Source of the DNA: Streptomyces sp. 71268
Lineage (GTDB): Bacteria; Actinomycetota; Actinomycetes; Streptomycetales; Streptomycetaceae
Reading direction: 5' to 3'
Assembly: GCF_029392895.1 (NCBI RefSeq)
Contig: NZ_CP114200.1
Span: forward strand, 2,325,001 to 2,389,000
DNA length: 64,000 nt
In this document: positions 29,664 to 38,154 of the stretch, piece by piece
How positions within the stretch are numbered: the stretch's first letter is position 1
Layout of the letters: each line of letters opens with the position of its first letter
Notes under the pieces: model-generated
What the model was told of the DNA's origin: nothing
Databases searched by the model: none
The model's input: the letters and a program-made list of their open reading frames with translations, nothing else
Translations under genes and position numbers: made by a program

Positions 29664-29681
29664 GCCCCACCCGCGCTCCCA

Positions 29682-29710
29682 CGGCCCGGCACCCCCGCGG
29701 TGCCGGGCCG
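29682..29710. terminator. Terminator after GH8 gene
   Basis: Perfect 12-bp arms (29682-29693 and 29699-29710) enclose a 5-base loop, 20 bases after the stop codon. Confidence 0.8.
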
Positions 29711-29781
29711 CTCGCGTGCCCGGGCGGCGCGCCGCACTGCGCCGTACCGGTGGTCCCGGTCATGAGGGGAGGTCGGAGTCA

Positions 29782-29811
29782 TTGACCGACGCTCGGAGTT
29801 GATCGTACGGT
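29782..29811 (+). promoter_or_regulatory. Probable promoter of the sugar ABC operon
   Basis: TTGACC (29782-29787) and TACGGT (29806-29811) are separated by 18 bases, about 75 bases before the lipoprotein start. A TCGGAGT direct repeat (29773 and 29793) overlaps it and might bind a regulator. Confidence 0.4.
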
Positions 29812-29887
29812 CACCGGGCAGTCACAGCCGCGTCCCGTCGGCGCCTCCTGCGCGCCGCGGTGCGCTGTGCCCAAGGAGGCCGTGCCC

Positions 29888-31249
29888 GTGCGCCCCACCG
29901 CCCCGCTCATCCTCGCTGCCACCCTCGCCGTCGCGGCCACCTCGCTCACCGGCTGTGGCGCGTTCGGCACCGACCCGAACACCCTCAAGATCGTCTACCT
30001 GCGCAACACGGACAACAAGGTCCGGCACATGGACGCCTACCTGTCGCGGGTCAAGGACGAGTTCGAGCGCGCCCACCCGGGCAAGAAGGTCAAGCTCATC
30101 CCCATCCAGGCCGCTCAGCCGGACTACTGGGTGAAGGTCCAGCAGATGATGCGCTCGGCGAAGACCACGCCCGACGTGGTGTACGAGGACACCTTCATCA
30201 TCAACTCCGACGTCGCCAGCGGTTACTTACGCCCCCTCGACCGCTACCTGGAGCGCTGGCGCGACTGGGACCGGTTCCTCCCCCGGGCCAGGGCGGCGGC
30301 CCGGGCCGAGGACGGCAGGACGTACGGGGTGCCGATGGGCACCGACACCCGGGCCCTGTGGTTCAACAAGAAGCTGTTCGCCAAGGCCGGACTGCCCACC
30401 GACTGGCAGCCCCGGAGCTGGGACGAGCTGCTGAGCACGGCCCGCACGCTGAAGAAGAGGCTCCCCGGCGTCATCCCGCTCAACGTCTACACCGGCAAGG
30501 GCCCGGGCGAGGCGTCGGTGATGCAGGGCTTCGAGATGCTGCTCTACGGCACCGGCGCCGACCCCCTCTACGACCCGAAGGCAGGCAGGTGGGTCGCCGG
30601 TGGCCAGGGGTTCGAGGACGCGCTCACCTTCCTCGACACGGTCTACGGCGAGGGGCTCGGCCCGCACCCCTCGGACGCGGTGGACCCCAACGTCCCCACC
30701 CGGGTGGCCACCGAACTCCTCCCGGAGAGGAAGGTCGCCATCGCCCTGGACGGCTCCTGGATGGGCCAGTTCTGGATCAAGACCGGCGGCCGCCCCTGGC
30801 CCGCCTGGTCGAAGGAGCTGGGCCAGGCCCCGATGCCCACCCAGTACGGCCAGTCACCCGGCAAGGTCAGCATGTCCGGCGGCTGGACCTGGGCCATCCC
30901 GGCCAAGTCCCAGAAGCCGGACCTGGCGTGGAAGCTGGTGGAGACGTTGCAGAGCCAGCCGAACGCGGTCGAGTGGTCGCTGCGGGACGCGCAGATCGCC
31001 GTGCGCGCCGACGTCGCCGCCGACCGCCGCTACCGCACCTCGATGCCCGGCATCGAGTTCTTCACCGGCCTGGTCCGGCACACCCACTACCGGCCCGCGC
31101 TCCCGGTCTACCCACGGGTCTCCTCGGCCATCGGCGAGGCGATGGAGGCCGTCACCACCAGCGACACCTCGCCGGCCGCCGCGGCCAGGGACTACGACGA
31201 CGAGCTGGACTCGATCACCGACGGCAAGGTGGTGAACCGGGGCCGATGA
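29888..31249 (+). CDS. CUT1-type sugar ABC transporter, substrate-binding lipoprotein
   Basis: The 453-residue family 1 solute-binding protein has a lipoprotein signal peptide with lipobox LTGC at about residues 20-23. Segments typical of the fold are YGVPMGTDTRALWFNKKLF and KVAIALDGSWMG. GTG at 29888 is chosen because AAGGAGG lies 8 bases upstream; GTGs at 29867 and 29882 are too far or too close. It should capture an oligosaccharide outside the membrane. Two permease genes follow with ATGA overlaps. No ATPase is encoded, so the shared ATPase MsiK is the expected partner in Streptomyces. Confidence 0.92.
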   Translation: MRPTAPLILAATLAVAATSLTGCGAFGTDPNTLKIVYLRNTDNKVRHMDAYLSRVKDEFERAHPGKKVKLIPIQAAQPDYWVKVQQMMRSAKTTPDVVYEDTFIINSDVASGYLRPLDRYLERWRDWDRFLPRARAAARAEDGRTYGVPMGTDTRALWFNKKLFAKAGLPTDWQPRSWDELLSTARTLKKRLPGVIPLNVYTGKGPGEASVMQGFEMLLYGTGADPLYDPKAGRWVAGGQGFEDALTFLDTVYGEGLGPHPSDAVDPNVPTRVATELLPERKVAIALDGSWMGQFWIKTGGRPWPAWSKELGQAPMPTQYGQSPGKVSMSGGWTWAIPAKSQKPDLAWKLVETLQSQPNAVEWSLRDAQIAVRADVAADRRYRTSMPGIEFFTGLVRHTHYRPALPVYPRVSSAIGEAMEAVTTSDTSPAAAARDYDDELDSITDGKVVNRGR

Positions 31250-32169
31250 CCACCACCCTCGCCTCGCGGCCCCCCGCGCCCAAGCCGGGCCGGCCGGCCA
31301 CCGGCGGCCGGCAGCGCCGCCGCGCGCTGCGCTGGCTGCCGCTGACCCCGGCCACCGCGCTGCTGCTGCTCTTCCTCGGCGGTCCCATCGTCTACTGCGT
31401 CGCCATCGCCTTCACCGACATGCAGTTGACCGGCTCCTCCTCGACGAGCTTCGTGGGCCTGGACAACTTCCGACACGCCTTCCAGGACGAGCACTTCCGC
31501 AACGCCGTCGTGCTCACCCTCGTCTTCACCGTGCTGTCCTCGCTCGTCGGCCAGAACACCCTGGGCCTGGGCCTGGCCCTGCTGATGCGGCGCGCGTCCG
31601 GGCCGGTGCGCACGCTGGTCGGCTCGCTGACCATCGCGGCCTGGGTGGTCCCGGAGATCGTCGCCGGTTTCCTGCTGTACGCCTTCTTCCGCGACGAGGG
31701 CACCCTGAACGCCGTGCTCGACTGGGCCCACCTGCCGTCCCAGGACTGGCTGTACAGCGCGCCCATCATCGCCGTGTCGCTGGCCAACGTGTGGCGCGGC
31801 ACGGCGTTCTCGATGCTCATCTACTCCGCCGCGCTCGCCGAGATCCCCCGCGAGATCACCGAGGCCGCCGAGGTGGACGGGGCCGGCGGCTGGCGCCGGC
31901 TGTGGCACATCACGCTGCCGATGATCCGCCGCTCCATCGGCACCAACCTCATGCTCAACACGTTGCAGACGCTCTCGGTCTTCGGCCTGATCTGGGCCAT
32001 GACGCGTGGCGGCCCCGGCAACCGCAGCCAGACACTGCCGGTGTTCATGTACGACCAGGCGTTCCTGAAGGCCCTCATCGGCTACGGCACGGCCGTCGCC
32101 CTCCTGCTGCTGCTCATCGGGGCCCTGTTCGCCGCCGTCTACCTGCGCCTGCTCCGTACGGAGGTATGA
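31246..32169 (+). CDS. Sugar ABC transporter permease (MalF/LacF-like)
   Basis: The 307-residue inner-membrane protein has six predicted transmembrane segments and the BPD_transp_1 domain. The cytoplasmic EAA loop (EITEAAEVDGAGGWRRLWHI) contacts the ATPase. The start overlaps the preceding stop by 4 bases. It forms a heterodimer with the next product. Confidence 0.93.
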   Translation: MTTTLASRPPAPKPGRPATGGRQRRRALRWLPLTPATALLLLFLGGPIVYCVAIAFTDMQLTGSSSTSFVGLDNFRHAFQDEHFRNAVVLTLVFTVLSSLVGQNTLGLGLALLMRRASGPVRTLVGSLTIAAWVVPEIVAGFLLYAFFRDEGTLNAVLDWAHLPSQDWLYSAPIIAVSLANVWRGTAFSMLIYSAALAEIPREITEAAEVDGAGGWRRLWHITLPMIRRSIGTNLMLNTLQTLSVFGLIWAMTRGGPGNRSQTLPVFMYDQAFLKALIGYGTAVALLLLLIGALFAAVYLRLLRTEV

Positions 32170-33098
32170 GCACCGTGACGTCGCCCAGCCTTCCCGCCCC
32201 GTCCACGCCGGCCGCCGGCCAGGTGGCCGCGCCCAGCGCCCCCTCGCCGCGCGCGGCCCGCCGCACCCCGACCGAGCGGCGCCGGTGGCGCCGGCGCGTG
32301 GGCGTCGACCTCGTGCTCCTGGCCGTCGCCGCGCTGTTCGCCCTGCCCCTGGTGTGGCTGGTGCTCGCCTCCGTCGACGCGGAGGCCGACCTGCGGGTCG
32401 GCGCGCCGTCGCCCGCGACGACGGAGAACTTCGAGGCGGTGTGGAACGAGGAGATCACCTTCCGCCCGATGCTCAACAGTCTGCTGCTGTGCGGCGGGGC
32501 CACGCTGCTGACGGTGGTGTGCGCGGCGCTGGCCGCCTACCCGCTCTCCCGCTACCGCTCCCGGCTGGTCCGCCCGTACCTGCTGACCGTGCTGTTCACC
32601 ACCTGCCTGCCAGTCACCGCGATCATGGTCCCGGTCTACGGCCTGTACGTGCAGGTGGAGCTGATCGACAGCCTCCTCGGCACGGCCCTCTTCCTGGCCG
32701 CGACCCAACTCCCGTTCGCCATCTGGCTGATGAAGAACTTCATGGACGGCGTGCCCATCGCCCTGGAGGAGGCCGCCTGGACGGACGGCGCCTCCTGGCA
32801 CCAGGCGCTGGTGCGGATCATTCTGCCGCTGATGGGGCCGGGCCTGGCGGTCGTGACGATCTACAGCTTCATCATGATGTGGGGGAACTTCTTCGTCCCC
32901 TTCATGCTGCTGCTCACCCCCGACCAACTCCCCGCCTCGGTCACCCTGTTCACCTTCTTCGGCAGCCGCGACTCCGTCGTCTACGGCCAGTTGGCCGCGT
33001 TCTCGCTGCTCTACTCGACGCCGGTGATCCTGCTGTACGTGCTGATCGCGCGCCGCCTCGGCGGCGGGTTCGCGCTCGGCGGGGCGGTCAAGGGGTAG
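32166..33098 (+). CDS. Sugar ABC transporter permease (MalG/LacG-like)
   Basis: The 310-residue protein has a disordered N-terminus of about 45 residues and six transmembrane segments. The EAA loop is ALEEAAWTDGASWHQALVRI. The ATG overlaps the stop of the first permease. It is the last gene of the three-gene importer unit. There is no regulator or ATPase in the operon. Confidence 0.93.
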   Translation: MSTVTSPSLPAPSTPAAGQVAAPSAPSPRAARRTPTERRRWRRRVGVDLVLLAVAALFALPLVWLVLASVDAEADLRVGAPSPATTENFEAVWNEEITFRPMLNSLLLCGGATLLTVVCAALAAYPLSRYRSRLVRPYLLTVLFTTCLPVTAIMVPVYGLYVQVELIDSLLGTALFLAATQLPFAIWLMKNFMDGVPIALEEAAWTDGASWHQALVRIILPLMGPGLAVVTIYSFIMMWGNFFVPFMLLLTPDQLPASVTLFTFFGSRDSVVYGQLAAFSLLYSTPVILLYVLIARRLGGGFALGGAVKG

Positions 33099-33105
33099 GC
33101 CCCGG

Positions 33106-33172
33106 ACCGGCCCCGTCGCCGCACCGCCGGGGGCGGCTTCAGGGCCCGTACCGGAGCGGCGTCGGGGCCGGT
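33106..33172. terminator. Terminator after ABC operon
   Basis: Arms 33106-33122 and 33156-33172 (17 bp, one mismatch) close over a 33-base loop. It lies between the convergent permease and DUF6204 genes. Confidence 0.6.
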
Positions 33173-33190
33173 GTCGGAGCCCGCGCCGGG

Positions 33191-33550
33191 TCAGGCGTTC
33201 CGCTGGGCGGCGGCCCGGCGCTGCCGCTTGCCCAGCGGCGCCTGGGAGAGGTCCTCGGCCCGCGCCCTGAGGTCGCGGTAGCCGTAGCCGCGCTGGTCGA
33301 GCCAGGCCCGGGCGCACTCCTCGGCGCGCTCGGTCGCCGCCAGGATGTCCTCCTCGGCCTCGCCGGTGTCCGCGAAGCGGAAGGTGAAGGCGGACCGCGC
33401 GGCCAGGTCGTAACTGAGGTGGCCCTCGGTGGTGAACGACGCCCGCAGGACGTCGTGCTCCGCGGCCCGCGCCAGCAGTTCGGCCCGCTGCTCGTCGCTG
33501 AGCCCGTCGAAGACGCCACGGACCATGATGCGGAAGGTTCGAGTGGTCAT
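33191..33550 (-). CDS. DUF6204 family protein
   Basis: This 119-residue cytoplasmic protein starts MTTRTFRIMVRGVFDGL, the recognisable opening of the DUF6204 family of actinobacteria, and ends in a basic tail (KRQRRAAAQRNA). No catalytic motif or membrane segment is seen and the function is unknown. It is divergent from the NmrA-like gene. Confidence 0.75.
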   Translation of the reverse strand: MTTRTFRIMVRGVFDGLSDEQRAELLARAAEHDVLRASFTTEGHLSYDLAARSAFTFRFADTGEAEEDILAATERAEECARAWLDQRGYGYRDLRARAEDLSQAPLGKRQRRAAAQRNA

Positions 33551-33597
33551 CGCGCGAGCCTAGCCAGGGTGCCCGGCGCCGCTCCACCGGATTCGCC

Positions 33598-33628
33598 TTG
33601 ACTTGAACCTTAGGTGAAGTTTTACGTT
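33598..33628 (+). promoter_or_regulatory. MerR-type promoter with 19-bp spacer
   Basis: TTGACT (33598-33603) and TACGTT (33623-33628) are 19 bases apart. The spacer carries the imperfect dyad CTTGAACCTTAGGTGAAG. Long spacers over a CTT...AAG dyad are the classical signature of MerR/SoxR-family control. It points to the NmrA-like gene at 33711. No MerR gene is in the window. Confidence 0.5.
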
Positions 33629-33710
33629 CACCGAACCCGCTCTCCGCGGCGGGTCGGCCCGCGCCGTGTGGCGGGGCCGGGCGGACCTCCCGAAGGGGCA
33701 GTGAGCAGCC

Positions 33711-34526
33711 ATGACGATTCTGGTGACCGGGGCGACCGGCAACGTGGGCCGCGAGGTGGTCGAGCAACTCATCGAGCGGGGGCACCGGGTACGGGCGCTG
33801 AGCCGTGACCCCGGGCGGGCCGCGCTGCCGGCCGGCGTCGAGGTGGTGGGCGGCGACCTCGCCGAGCCCGGCACGCTGGACGCGGCGTTCGAGGGCCTGA
33901 GCGCGGTCCACCTCATGACGTACAACGCCGACCAGGGGGCGCTGACCACCGGGCCCGAACTCGCCAGGCTGGTGGAGCGGTCCGGGGCGCGGCGGGTCTC
34001 GGTGCTGTGGAGCGGCTCCGAGGGCAGCGTGGAGCAGGCGCTGCGGGAGGGCCCCACGCCCTGGACCTTCATCCAGCCGGGCGAGTTCATGTCCAACGCG
34101 CTGACCTGGGCGGATTCCATCCGTACCGAGGGCGTGGTGCGCGAGCCGTTCGCGCGGGCGCGCAACGCCTCGGTCCACGAGGGCGACGTGGCGGCGGTGG
34201 CCGTGCACGCGCTCACCGAGGACGGCCACGCCGGCCGGCGCTACGTCCTCAGCGGCCCCGAGGCGTTGACCGTCCCGCAGAAGGTCGCGACGTTGGGCGC
34301 GGCGCTCGGGCGCGACCTGCGCTACGTCGAACTCACCGAGGAGCAGGCGCGCCAGCGGTGGCGGGAGTCGGGCGCCTCGCCGGAGGCCGTCGACATGCTG
34401 GCCGAGTGGCACCGCGACCCGCCGCCCGAGGGGTACACGGTGGTGCCGACGGTGCGGGAGGTCACTGGCCGTCCCGCGCGGAGCTTCGCCGACTGGGCGG
34501 CCGAGCACGCGGACCGCTTCCGCTGA
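33711..34526 (+). CDS. NmrA-like NAD(P)-binding protein
   Basis: This 271-residue Rossmann protein has an N-terminal ILVTGATGNVGREVVEQL dinucleotide site (about 3-20) and VVGGDL. It resembles NmrA/QOR2-type NAD(P)H-binding proteins, which act as redox sensors or quinone reductases. No YxxxK catalytic pair is evident, which is normal for NmrA-like proteins. AAGGGG precedes the ATG. The MerR-like promoter upstream suggests induction by redox or xenobiotic stress. Confidence 0.85.
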   Translation: MTILVTGATGNVGREVVEQLIERGHRVRALSRDPGRAALPAGVEVVGGDLAEPGTLDAAFEGLSAVHLMTYNADQGALTTGPELARLVERSGARRVSVLWSGSEGSVEQALREGPTPWTFIQPGEFMSNALTWADSIRTEGVVREPFARARNASVHEGDVAAVAVHALTEDGHAGRRYVLSGPEALTVPQKVATLGAALGRDLRYVELTEEQARQRWRESGASPEAVDMLAEWHRDPPPEGYTVVPTVREVTGRPARSFADWAAEHADRFR

Positions 34527-34544
34527 CCGGCGCGCCGCGCCGGT
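34526..34544. terminator. Short hairpin at the NmrA-like gene stop
   Basis: ACCGGCGC and GCGCCGGT pair around a 3-base loop starting at the stop codon. It is a compact terminator candidate between convergent genes. Confidence 0.4.
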
Positions 34545-34597
34545 GGCCACGCGGGCCGGCCCGGTGCGGCCCTCTCGGCGGCCTGGCCGCCGCCCGC

Positions 34598-34930
34598 CTA
34601 CGGTTGGCCGGGTGCGCCGGCGGCGTCCTCGGCAGCGGCATCCTCGGCAGCGGCATCCTCGGTAGCGACGGACGCGTCGGCGGCGGGCGCGTCGGTGACG
34701 GGCGCGTCAGCGGCCACGTCGCGCGGGGGCCGCGCGTCGCGGTACTGGATGCGGGAGGCCGGGTGGTCGGGTGACTGCTCGTCGAGCGGGACGATCCCGT
34801 ACCGCGCCACGCAGTCGGGGCACGACCACACGGTGCCGCCGGGGCCGGAGTTGACCTCGATCACCGCCACCGCGATGGCCCGCTCGGTGGGGCCCCGATG
34901 GGTGTTGCACCAGCTCGATCGTGTGCTCAT
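34598..34930 (-). CDS. Hypothetical small Cys-containing protein
   Basis: The 110-residue protein has Cys residues in SSWCNTHRG and WSCPDCVARYG. The CxxC and the His could bind a metal, giving a small zinc-ribbon-like N-terminus of about 55 residues. The C-terminal half is disordered and acidic, built from repeats AAAED. Similar short proteins occur in Streptomyces but no function is known. It lies downstream of the methyltransferase on the same strand. Confidence 0.65.
   Translation of the reverse strand: MSTRSSWCNTHRGPTERAIAVAVIEVNSGPGGTVWSCPDCVARYGIVPLDEQSPDHPASRIQYRDARPPRDVAADAPVTDAPAADASVATEDAAAEDAAAEDAAGAPGQP
34623..34667 (-). repeat. Three 15-bp repeats in a small coding gene
   Basis: Three copies of a 15-base unit (GCATCCTCGGCAGCG with single changes) encode the acidic AAAED tail. 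The in-frame unit length makes copy-number change tolerable. Confidence 0.85.
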
Positions 34931-35039
34931 GGTTCTCCTCGGCCGCGTTCGTCCAGGAAGGAGGACGCGAAACCGGGCGTCCGGGTGCCAGCGTCACGGG
35001 CCCGGATGCGGAAGGCCGGGAAGCCGTGGCACGCGGCTG

Positions 35040-35834
35040 CTACGCGGGAGCGTGCCGGAGCACGGCCAGGTACTCGTGGTGCTGGTGGAGGAGTTCGCGC
35101 GTCACGGTGGACGGTGCCGCGGGGGCACCCGGCGGACCGATCGACCGGCCGCCGACGACGATGTCCGCGAGTTCGAGGCCGGTCCCGGCGAGCAACAACG
35201 CCAGGTCGGCGGGGGTGTAGCAGCGCAGGGTCTGGCTGAACTCGCGCCCGGGCTCGGTGGCCGAACGCCAGGTGTCGGTCGCGGCGCAGGTGACGGGGTC
35301 GAACCGGGTCCGCTCGTACAACTCGTGGTCGTAGCCGGCCTCCGGGTCCGGCAGCAGGTGCTCCTCGTCGCCGTCCCAGCCGGCCCAGACGAACGGGTTG
35401 AACACGTCGACCAGCGCCACCCCGGCGGGGGCCAGCCAGTGGTCGGCGATGCGGTGCAGCAGCCGCCGCTGATCGGCGTCGGCGCCGATGCCGAAGCCGT
35501 TCCAGTAGGTGACGGCGTCGAAGCGGCCGTCGAGGCGCACGGCGTAGAAGTCCGCCTTGTGGAACGTCAGCGAGCCGGCCCCGAGGCCAGTCGCGAGCCC
35601 TGCCGCGTGGTCGGCGCGGTCGCTGAGTTCGACGGCCGTCACGGCGTAGCCGGCGCGCGCGGTGGCCACGGCCGTGGCCCCGTAACCGGCGCCCAGCTCC
35701 AACACCCGCCGCACGCCGGGCCCTGTGTGCGAGCGCAGCGCCTCGACGCGCGACGCGTCCCGCTCCGTCACCCTGGCATCCGCCCGGGCCCACCAGGCGC
35801 CGGTCACCGAGTAGAACTCGCGCACCTCATCCAT
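35040..35834 (-). CDS. SAM-dependent class I methyltransferase
   Basis: The 264-residue protein has the SAM-binding motif I VLELGAGYGATAVATA (about 44-59), the acidic residue VTAVELSD after strand 2, and the post-motif FDAVTYWNGFGIG. The start MDEVREFY at 35834 was chosen over a longer frame because the upstream codons have no coding bias. The substrate is unknown. It lies head-to-tail with the small protein at 34598. Confidence 0.88.
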   Translation of the reverse strand: MDEVREFYSVTGAWWARADARVTERDASRVEALRSHTGPGVRRVLELGAGYGATAVATARAGYAVTAVELSDRADHAAGLATGLGAGSLTFHKADFYAVRLDGRFDAVTYWNGFGIGADADQRRLLHRIADHWLAPAGVALVDVFNPFVWAGWDGDEEHLLPDPEAGYDHELYERTRFDPVTCAATDTWRSATEPGREFSQTLRCYTPADLALLLAGTGLELADIVVGGRSIGPPGAPAAPSTVTRELLHQHHEYLAVLRHAPA

Positions 35835-36080
35835 GCCCCGGAGCCAAGCACACGCCACCGCCGCCCCAACGCCTTTTCGCCTCGGCGGCACCCGGGGTGG
35901 GCGGCGCGGCCGGCCGAACGGCGCTGGCGGGCCCGGCAGGGCGCACCCGCGCGGCCTCCCCAGCGGCCTCCCGCGCGGCCTCGCCGGGCCGCCTTACGGC
36001 GTCTTCGGCGCCGCGCAACCGTGTGAGGCCGCCGAGCGCCTGGCGAACTCCGCCAGCGCCCGCCGCTCGTACGCCGGGTC

Positions 36081-36100
36081 CTCGCTCAACCTCGCTCAAC
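36081..36100. repeat. 10-bp tandem duplication causing a frameshift
   Basis: CTCGCTCAAC occurs twice back to back. Ten bases is not a multiple of three, so it shifts the minus-strand reading frame of the gene at 35994-36297; deleting one copy restores the frame. Confidence 0.9.
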
Positions 36101-36102
36101 TC

Positions 36103-36132
36103 CCGCTCCCGGTCCCGGTCCCGGTCCCGGTC
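36103..36132. repeat. Hexanucleotide repeat CCGGTC
   Basis: One degenerate unit (CCGCTC) and four perfect CCGGTC units encode alternating Asp and Arg on the minus strand. It adjoins the 10-bp duplication, so the locus looks slippage-prone. Confidence 0.9.
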
Positions 36133-36370
36133 CGTGAGCGTGCCCTCGATCCTCTCGGCCGGGCACGACGGGCGCTGCCGGGCCTCGCCGCACTCCGCGA
36201 GGCCCCACCAGAACTGGAGCCGCGGCACCTCCGAGTGGCCCGCGCGCTGCCTGTCGAAGTCCGGTGCCTCGGGTCCGATGCCGCTCCCGTTCTCCACGAC
36301 GTACCGCGACTCATCTCGCCCCCGTCGTCGCGGGCCGCCTCCTCGTACGGGCTGCGCGGCCGGCGGGGCG

Positions 36371-37669
36371 TCAGTTCACCGCACCGGCGGACGCCGCGGC
36401 ACCGGGCTCGGGGGCGGCTGGCCGCTCGGCGGCGGATGGCGTGCGGTAGGCGCGCAGGGGGGCGTTGGCCACGGCCACGGCGGCGACCGCCAGCGCGGCG
36501 ACCACCCCGCCGATGACCAGCGAGCAGGGGGCGGAGGTGACCGACGCGACCAGTCCGCCGCGGAAGTTGCCGAGTTCGGGGCCCGCGACACCGATGACGT
36601 GCTCCACCGACGAGACCCGCCCCCGGTACGCGTCCGGGGTCTCGCGCTGGACCAGGGCACCTCGGGTGATGACGGACACGGTGTCGGCCGCGCCCGCCAC
36701 CGCCAGGCAGCCGAGCGCCAGCCACAACGGCCCCGCCAGGCCGAAGCCGGCCAGCGCCAGGCCCCAGACGCCGGCCGCGGACAACTGCGCCAGGCCGGCG
36801 CGGCGCCAGCGCGTCACCGTGCCGGAGAGCAGGCCGGCCGCGATCCCGCCGACCGCGACGGCCGAGAGGAACAGCCCGAGGGTCCGCGGGTCGCCCCCGA
36901 AACGCACCTCGTTGACCAGCGGAAAGAGCGCCACGGGCATGGCGAGCAGGGTCGCGGACAGGTCGGTGGCCAGCGAGCCCCACAGCGGCGGGTGCCGCAG
37001 CACGACCCGCCATCCACCGCGCTTCGGCCGCCGCCGGCCGCCGGCGGCCTCGGCGCCCTCGGGGCGCGTGACGGGCAGGTGGCGCGTCGCGAGCGCCGCG
37101 ACCGCCATGGCCAGGGCCTGGGCGGCGTACGCGGCGGCGACGTCCCAGCGGGCGATGACCAGCCCGGCCAGCGCGGGCCCGGCCAGCATCGCCGTCTGGA
37201 AGGAGACGTTGGTCAGCGCGAGGCCGGCCGCGACCTGGCCGGCCGGCAGCAGCCGGACCGGCAACGCGCGCCGGGCCGGAGCGCCGAGAGCGCCGCAGCT
37301 CGCGCCCACGGCCACCAGGGCGAGCAGCAGCACCACGCTCCGGTTGCCCGCCAGGGCCTGGGCGCACAGCCCCGTGGCGGCCAGCAGTTGACCCACGGTG
37401 GTGGCCCGCACCACCGCGCGGCGGTCGACGGCGTCGGCCAACACGCCGCCGAGCAGCCCGAACAGCACCATCGGCAGGCCGGTGGCGATCCCGATGGCGC
37501 CGGTGGCCACGGGGCTGCCGGTCAGTTCCCAGACCTGGGCCAGCACCGCCACGTTGGCCATCTGGCCGCCGAGTTGCGAGGCCGAGGTGCCGATCCACAG
37601 GGCGCGAAACGCCCGCCCGCTCCGCAGCGGGCGGGTGTCGAGGAGCCGGACGCGAACCCGCCGACTCAC
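36371..37669 (-). CDS. MFS transporter, enterobactin-exporter-like
   Basis: The 432-residue membrane protein has about 12 transmembrane segments. FRALWIGTSASQLGGQM at the N-terminus and LLGGVLADAVDRRAVV (the loop 2-3 motif) place it with MFS_3/EntS-type drug or siderophore exporters. The GTG start overlaps the MarR stop (GTGA), so the MarR and MFS genes are coupled. The combination suggests efflux of a compound sensed by the MarR repressor. Confidence 0.92.
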   Translation of the reverse strand: MSRRVRVRLLDTRPLRSGRAFRALWIGTSASQLGGQMANVAVLAQVWELTGSPVATGAIGIATGLPMVLFGLLGGVLADAVDRRAVVRATTVGQLLAATGLCAQALAGNRSVVLLLALVAVGASCGALGAPARRALPVRLLPAGQVAAGLALTNVSFQTAMLAGPALAGLVIARWDVAAAYAAQALAMAVAALATRHLPVTRPEGAEAAGGRRRPKRGGWRVVLRHPPLWGSLATDLSATLLAMPVALFPLVNEVRFGGDPRTLGLFLSAVAVGGIAAGLLSGTVTRWRRAGLAQLSAAGVWGLALAGFGLAGPLWLALGCLAVAGAADTVSVITRGALVQRETPDAYRGRVSSVEHVIGVAGPELGNFRGGLVASVTSAPCSLVIGGVVAALAVAAVAVANAPLRAYRTPSAAERPAAPEPGAAASAGAVN

Positions 37670-38154
37670 TGTGGCGGCTCGACGAGATGGCCCAGCACCC
37701 GCTGCCGCATCGACCGCCGCTCCAGCGCCCGCCGCACCTCCTCGACCACGGCGGTCATCGCGTACGGCACCTCGCCGTCCAACTCGGCGACCGTCGCGTG
37801 GGTGGCGCGCCACTCCGCCTCCAGGAACGGCACCAGCGACCGGCCGCGCTCGGTCAGGTCGATCCGCCGGGTGCGGGCGTCGGGCCCCGGTTCGGAGGTC
37901 ACCAGCCCCTCCCTGCGCAGGGCGGCGACGGTCTGGCTGACCGCCGAGTGCGAGCGGTCCAGGGAGCGCGCGAGTTCCCGAATGGTCAGCGGCCCGGTGT
38001 GAGCGAGCCGGATCAGCGGATACGCGAACCGGGGCCGCACCCCCTCGATGCCGCGCTCGACGTAGACCTGCTCGATCTCGGCGTCCATGGCGGCCAACAG
38101 CTCGCGCAGCGCGTGCCAGGGATCGGGGACGGCGGTGGGGTCGGAAGATGTCAC
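37666..38154 (-). CDS. MarR-family regulator
   Basis: The 162-residue winged-helix protein shows LTIRELARSLDRSHSAVSQTVAALRREGLV (recognition helix and wing at about 58-90) and the DARTRRIDLTERG wing. The GTG start at 38154 has no ribosome binding site, but a TATATT -10-like hexamer lies 6 bases upstream, suggesting a leaderless mRNA. Direct repeats ACAGCGCT overlap this promoter. It is translationally coupled to the MFS exporter that it probably represses. Confidence 0.92.
   Translation of the reverse strand: MTSSDPTAVPDPWHALRELLAAMDAEIEQVYVERGIEGVRPRFAYPLIRLAHTGPLTIRELARSLDRSHSAVSQTVAALRREGLVTSEPGPDARTRRIDLTERGRSLVPFLEAEWRATHATVAELDGEVPYAMTAVVEEVRRALERRSMRQRVLGHLVEPPQ

Larger units (their letters stand above)
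35994..36297 (-). pseudogene. Hypothetical gene frameshifted by a 10-bp tandem duplication
   Basis: Codons from 36297 down to about 36100 show strong G/C third-position bias and read as a protein (ENGSGIGPEAPDFDRQ, then PRLQFWWGLAECGEARQRPS). The frame then passes through a hexamer repeat (Asp-Arg)n and a perfect 10-bp duplication. Removing one duplicate copy gives a continuous reading SEDPAYERRALAEFARRS ending at a TAA at 35994-35996. With the duplication the frame runs on into repetitive nonsense. The start is also uncertain: the only in-frame start is GTG at 36297, and a nearby ATG at about 36316 is out of frame by two bases. The family was not recognised. This may be a real mutation or a sequencing error. 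Confidence 0.6.

Noticed and set aside
34623..34667. Short direct repeats as a CRISPR-like or structural array
   Set aside because: The 15-bp units are contiguous, in frame and encode an acidic tail; there are no spacers.
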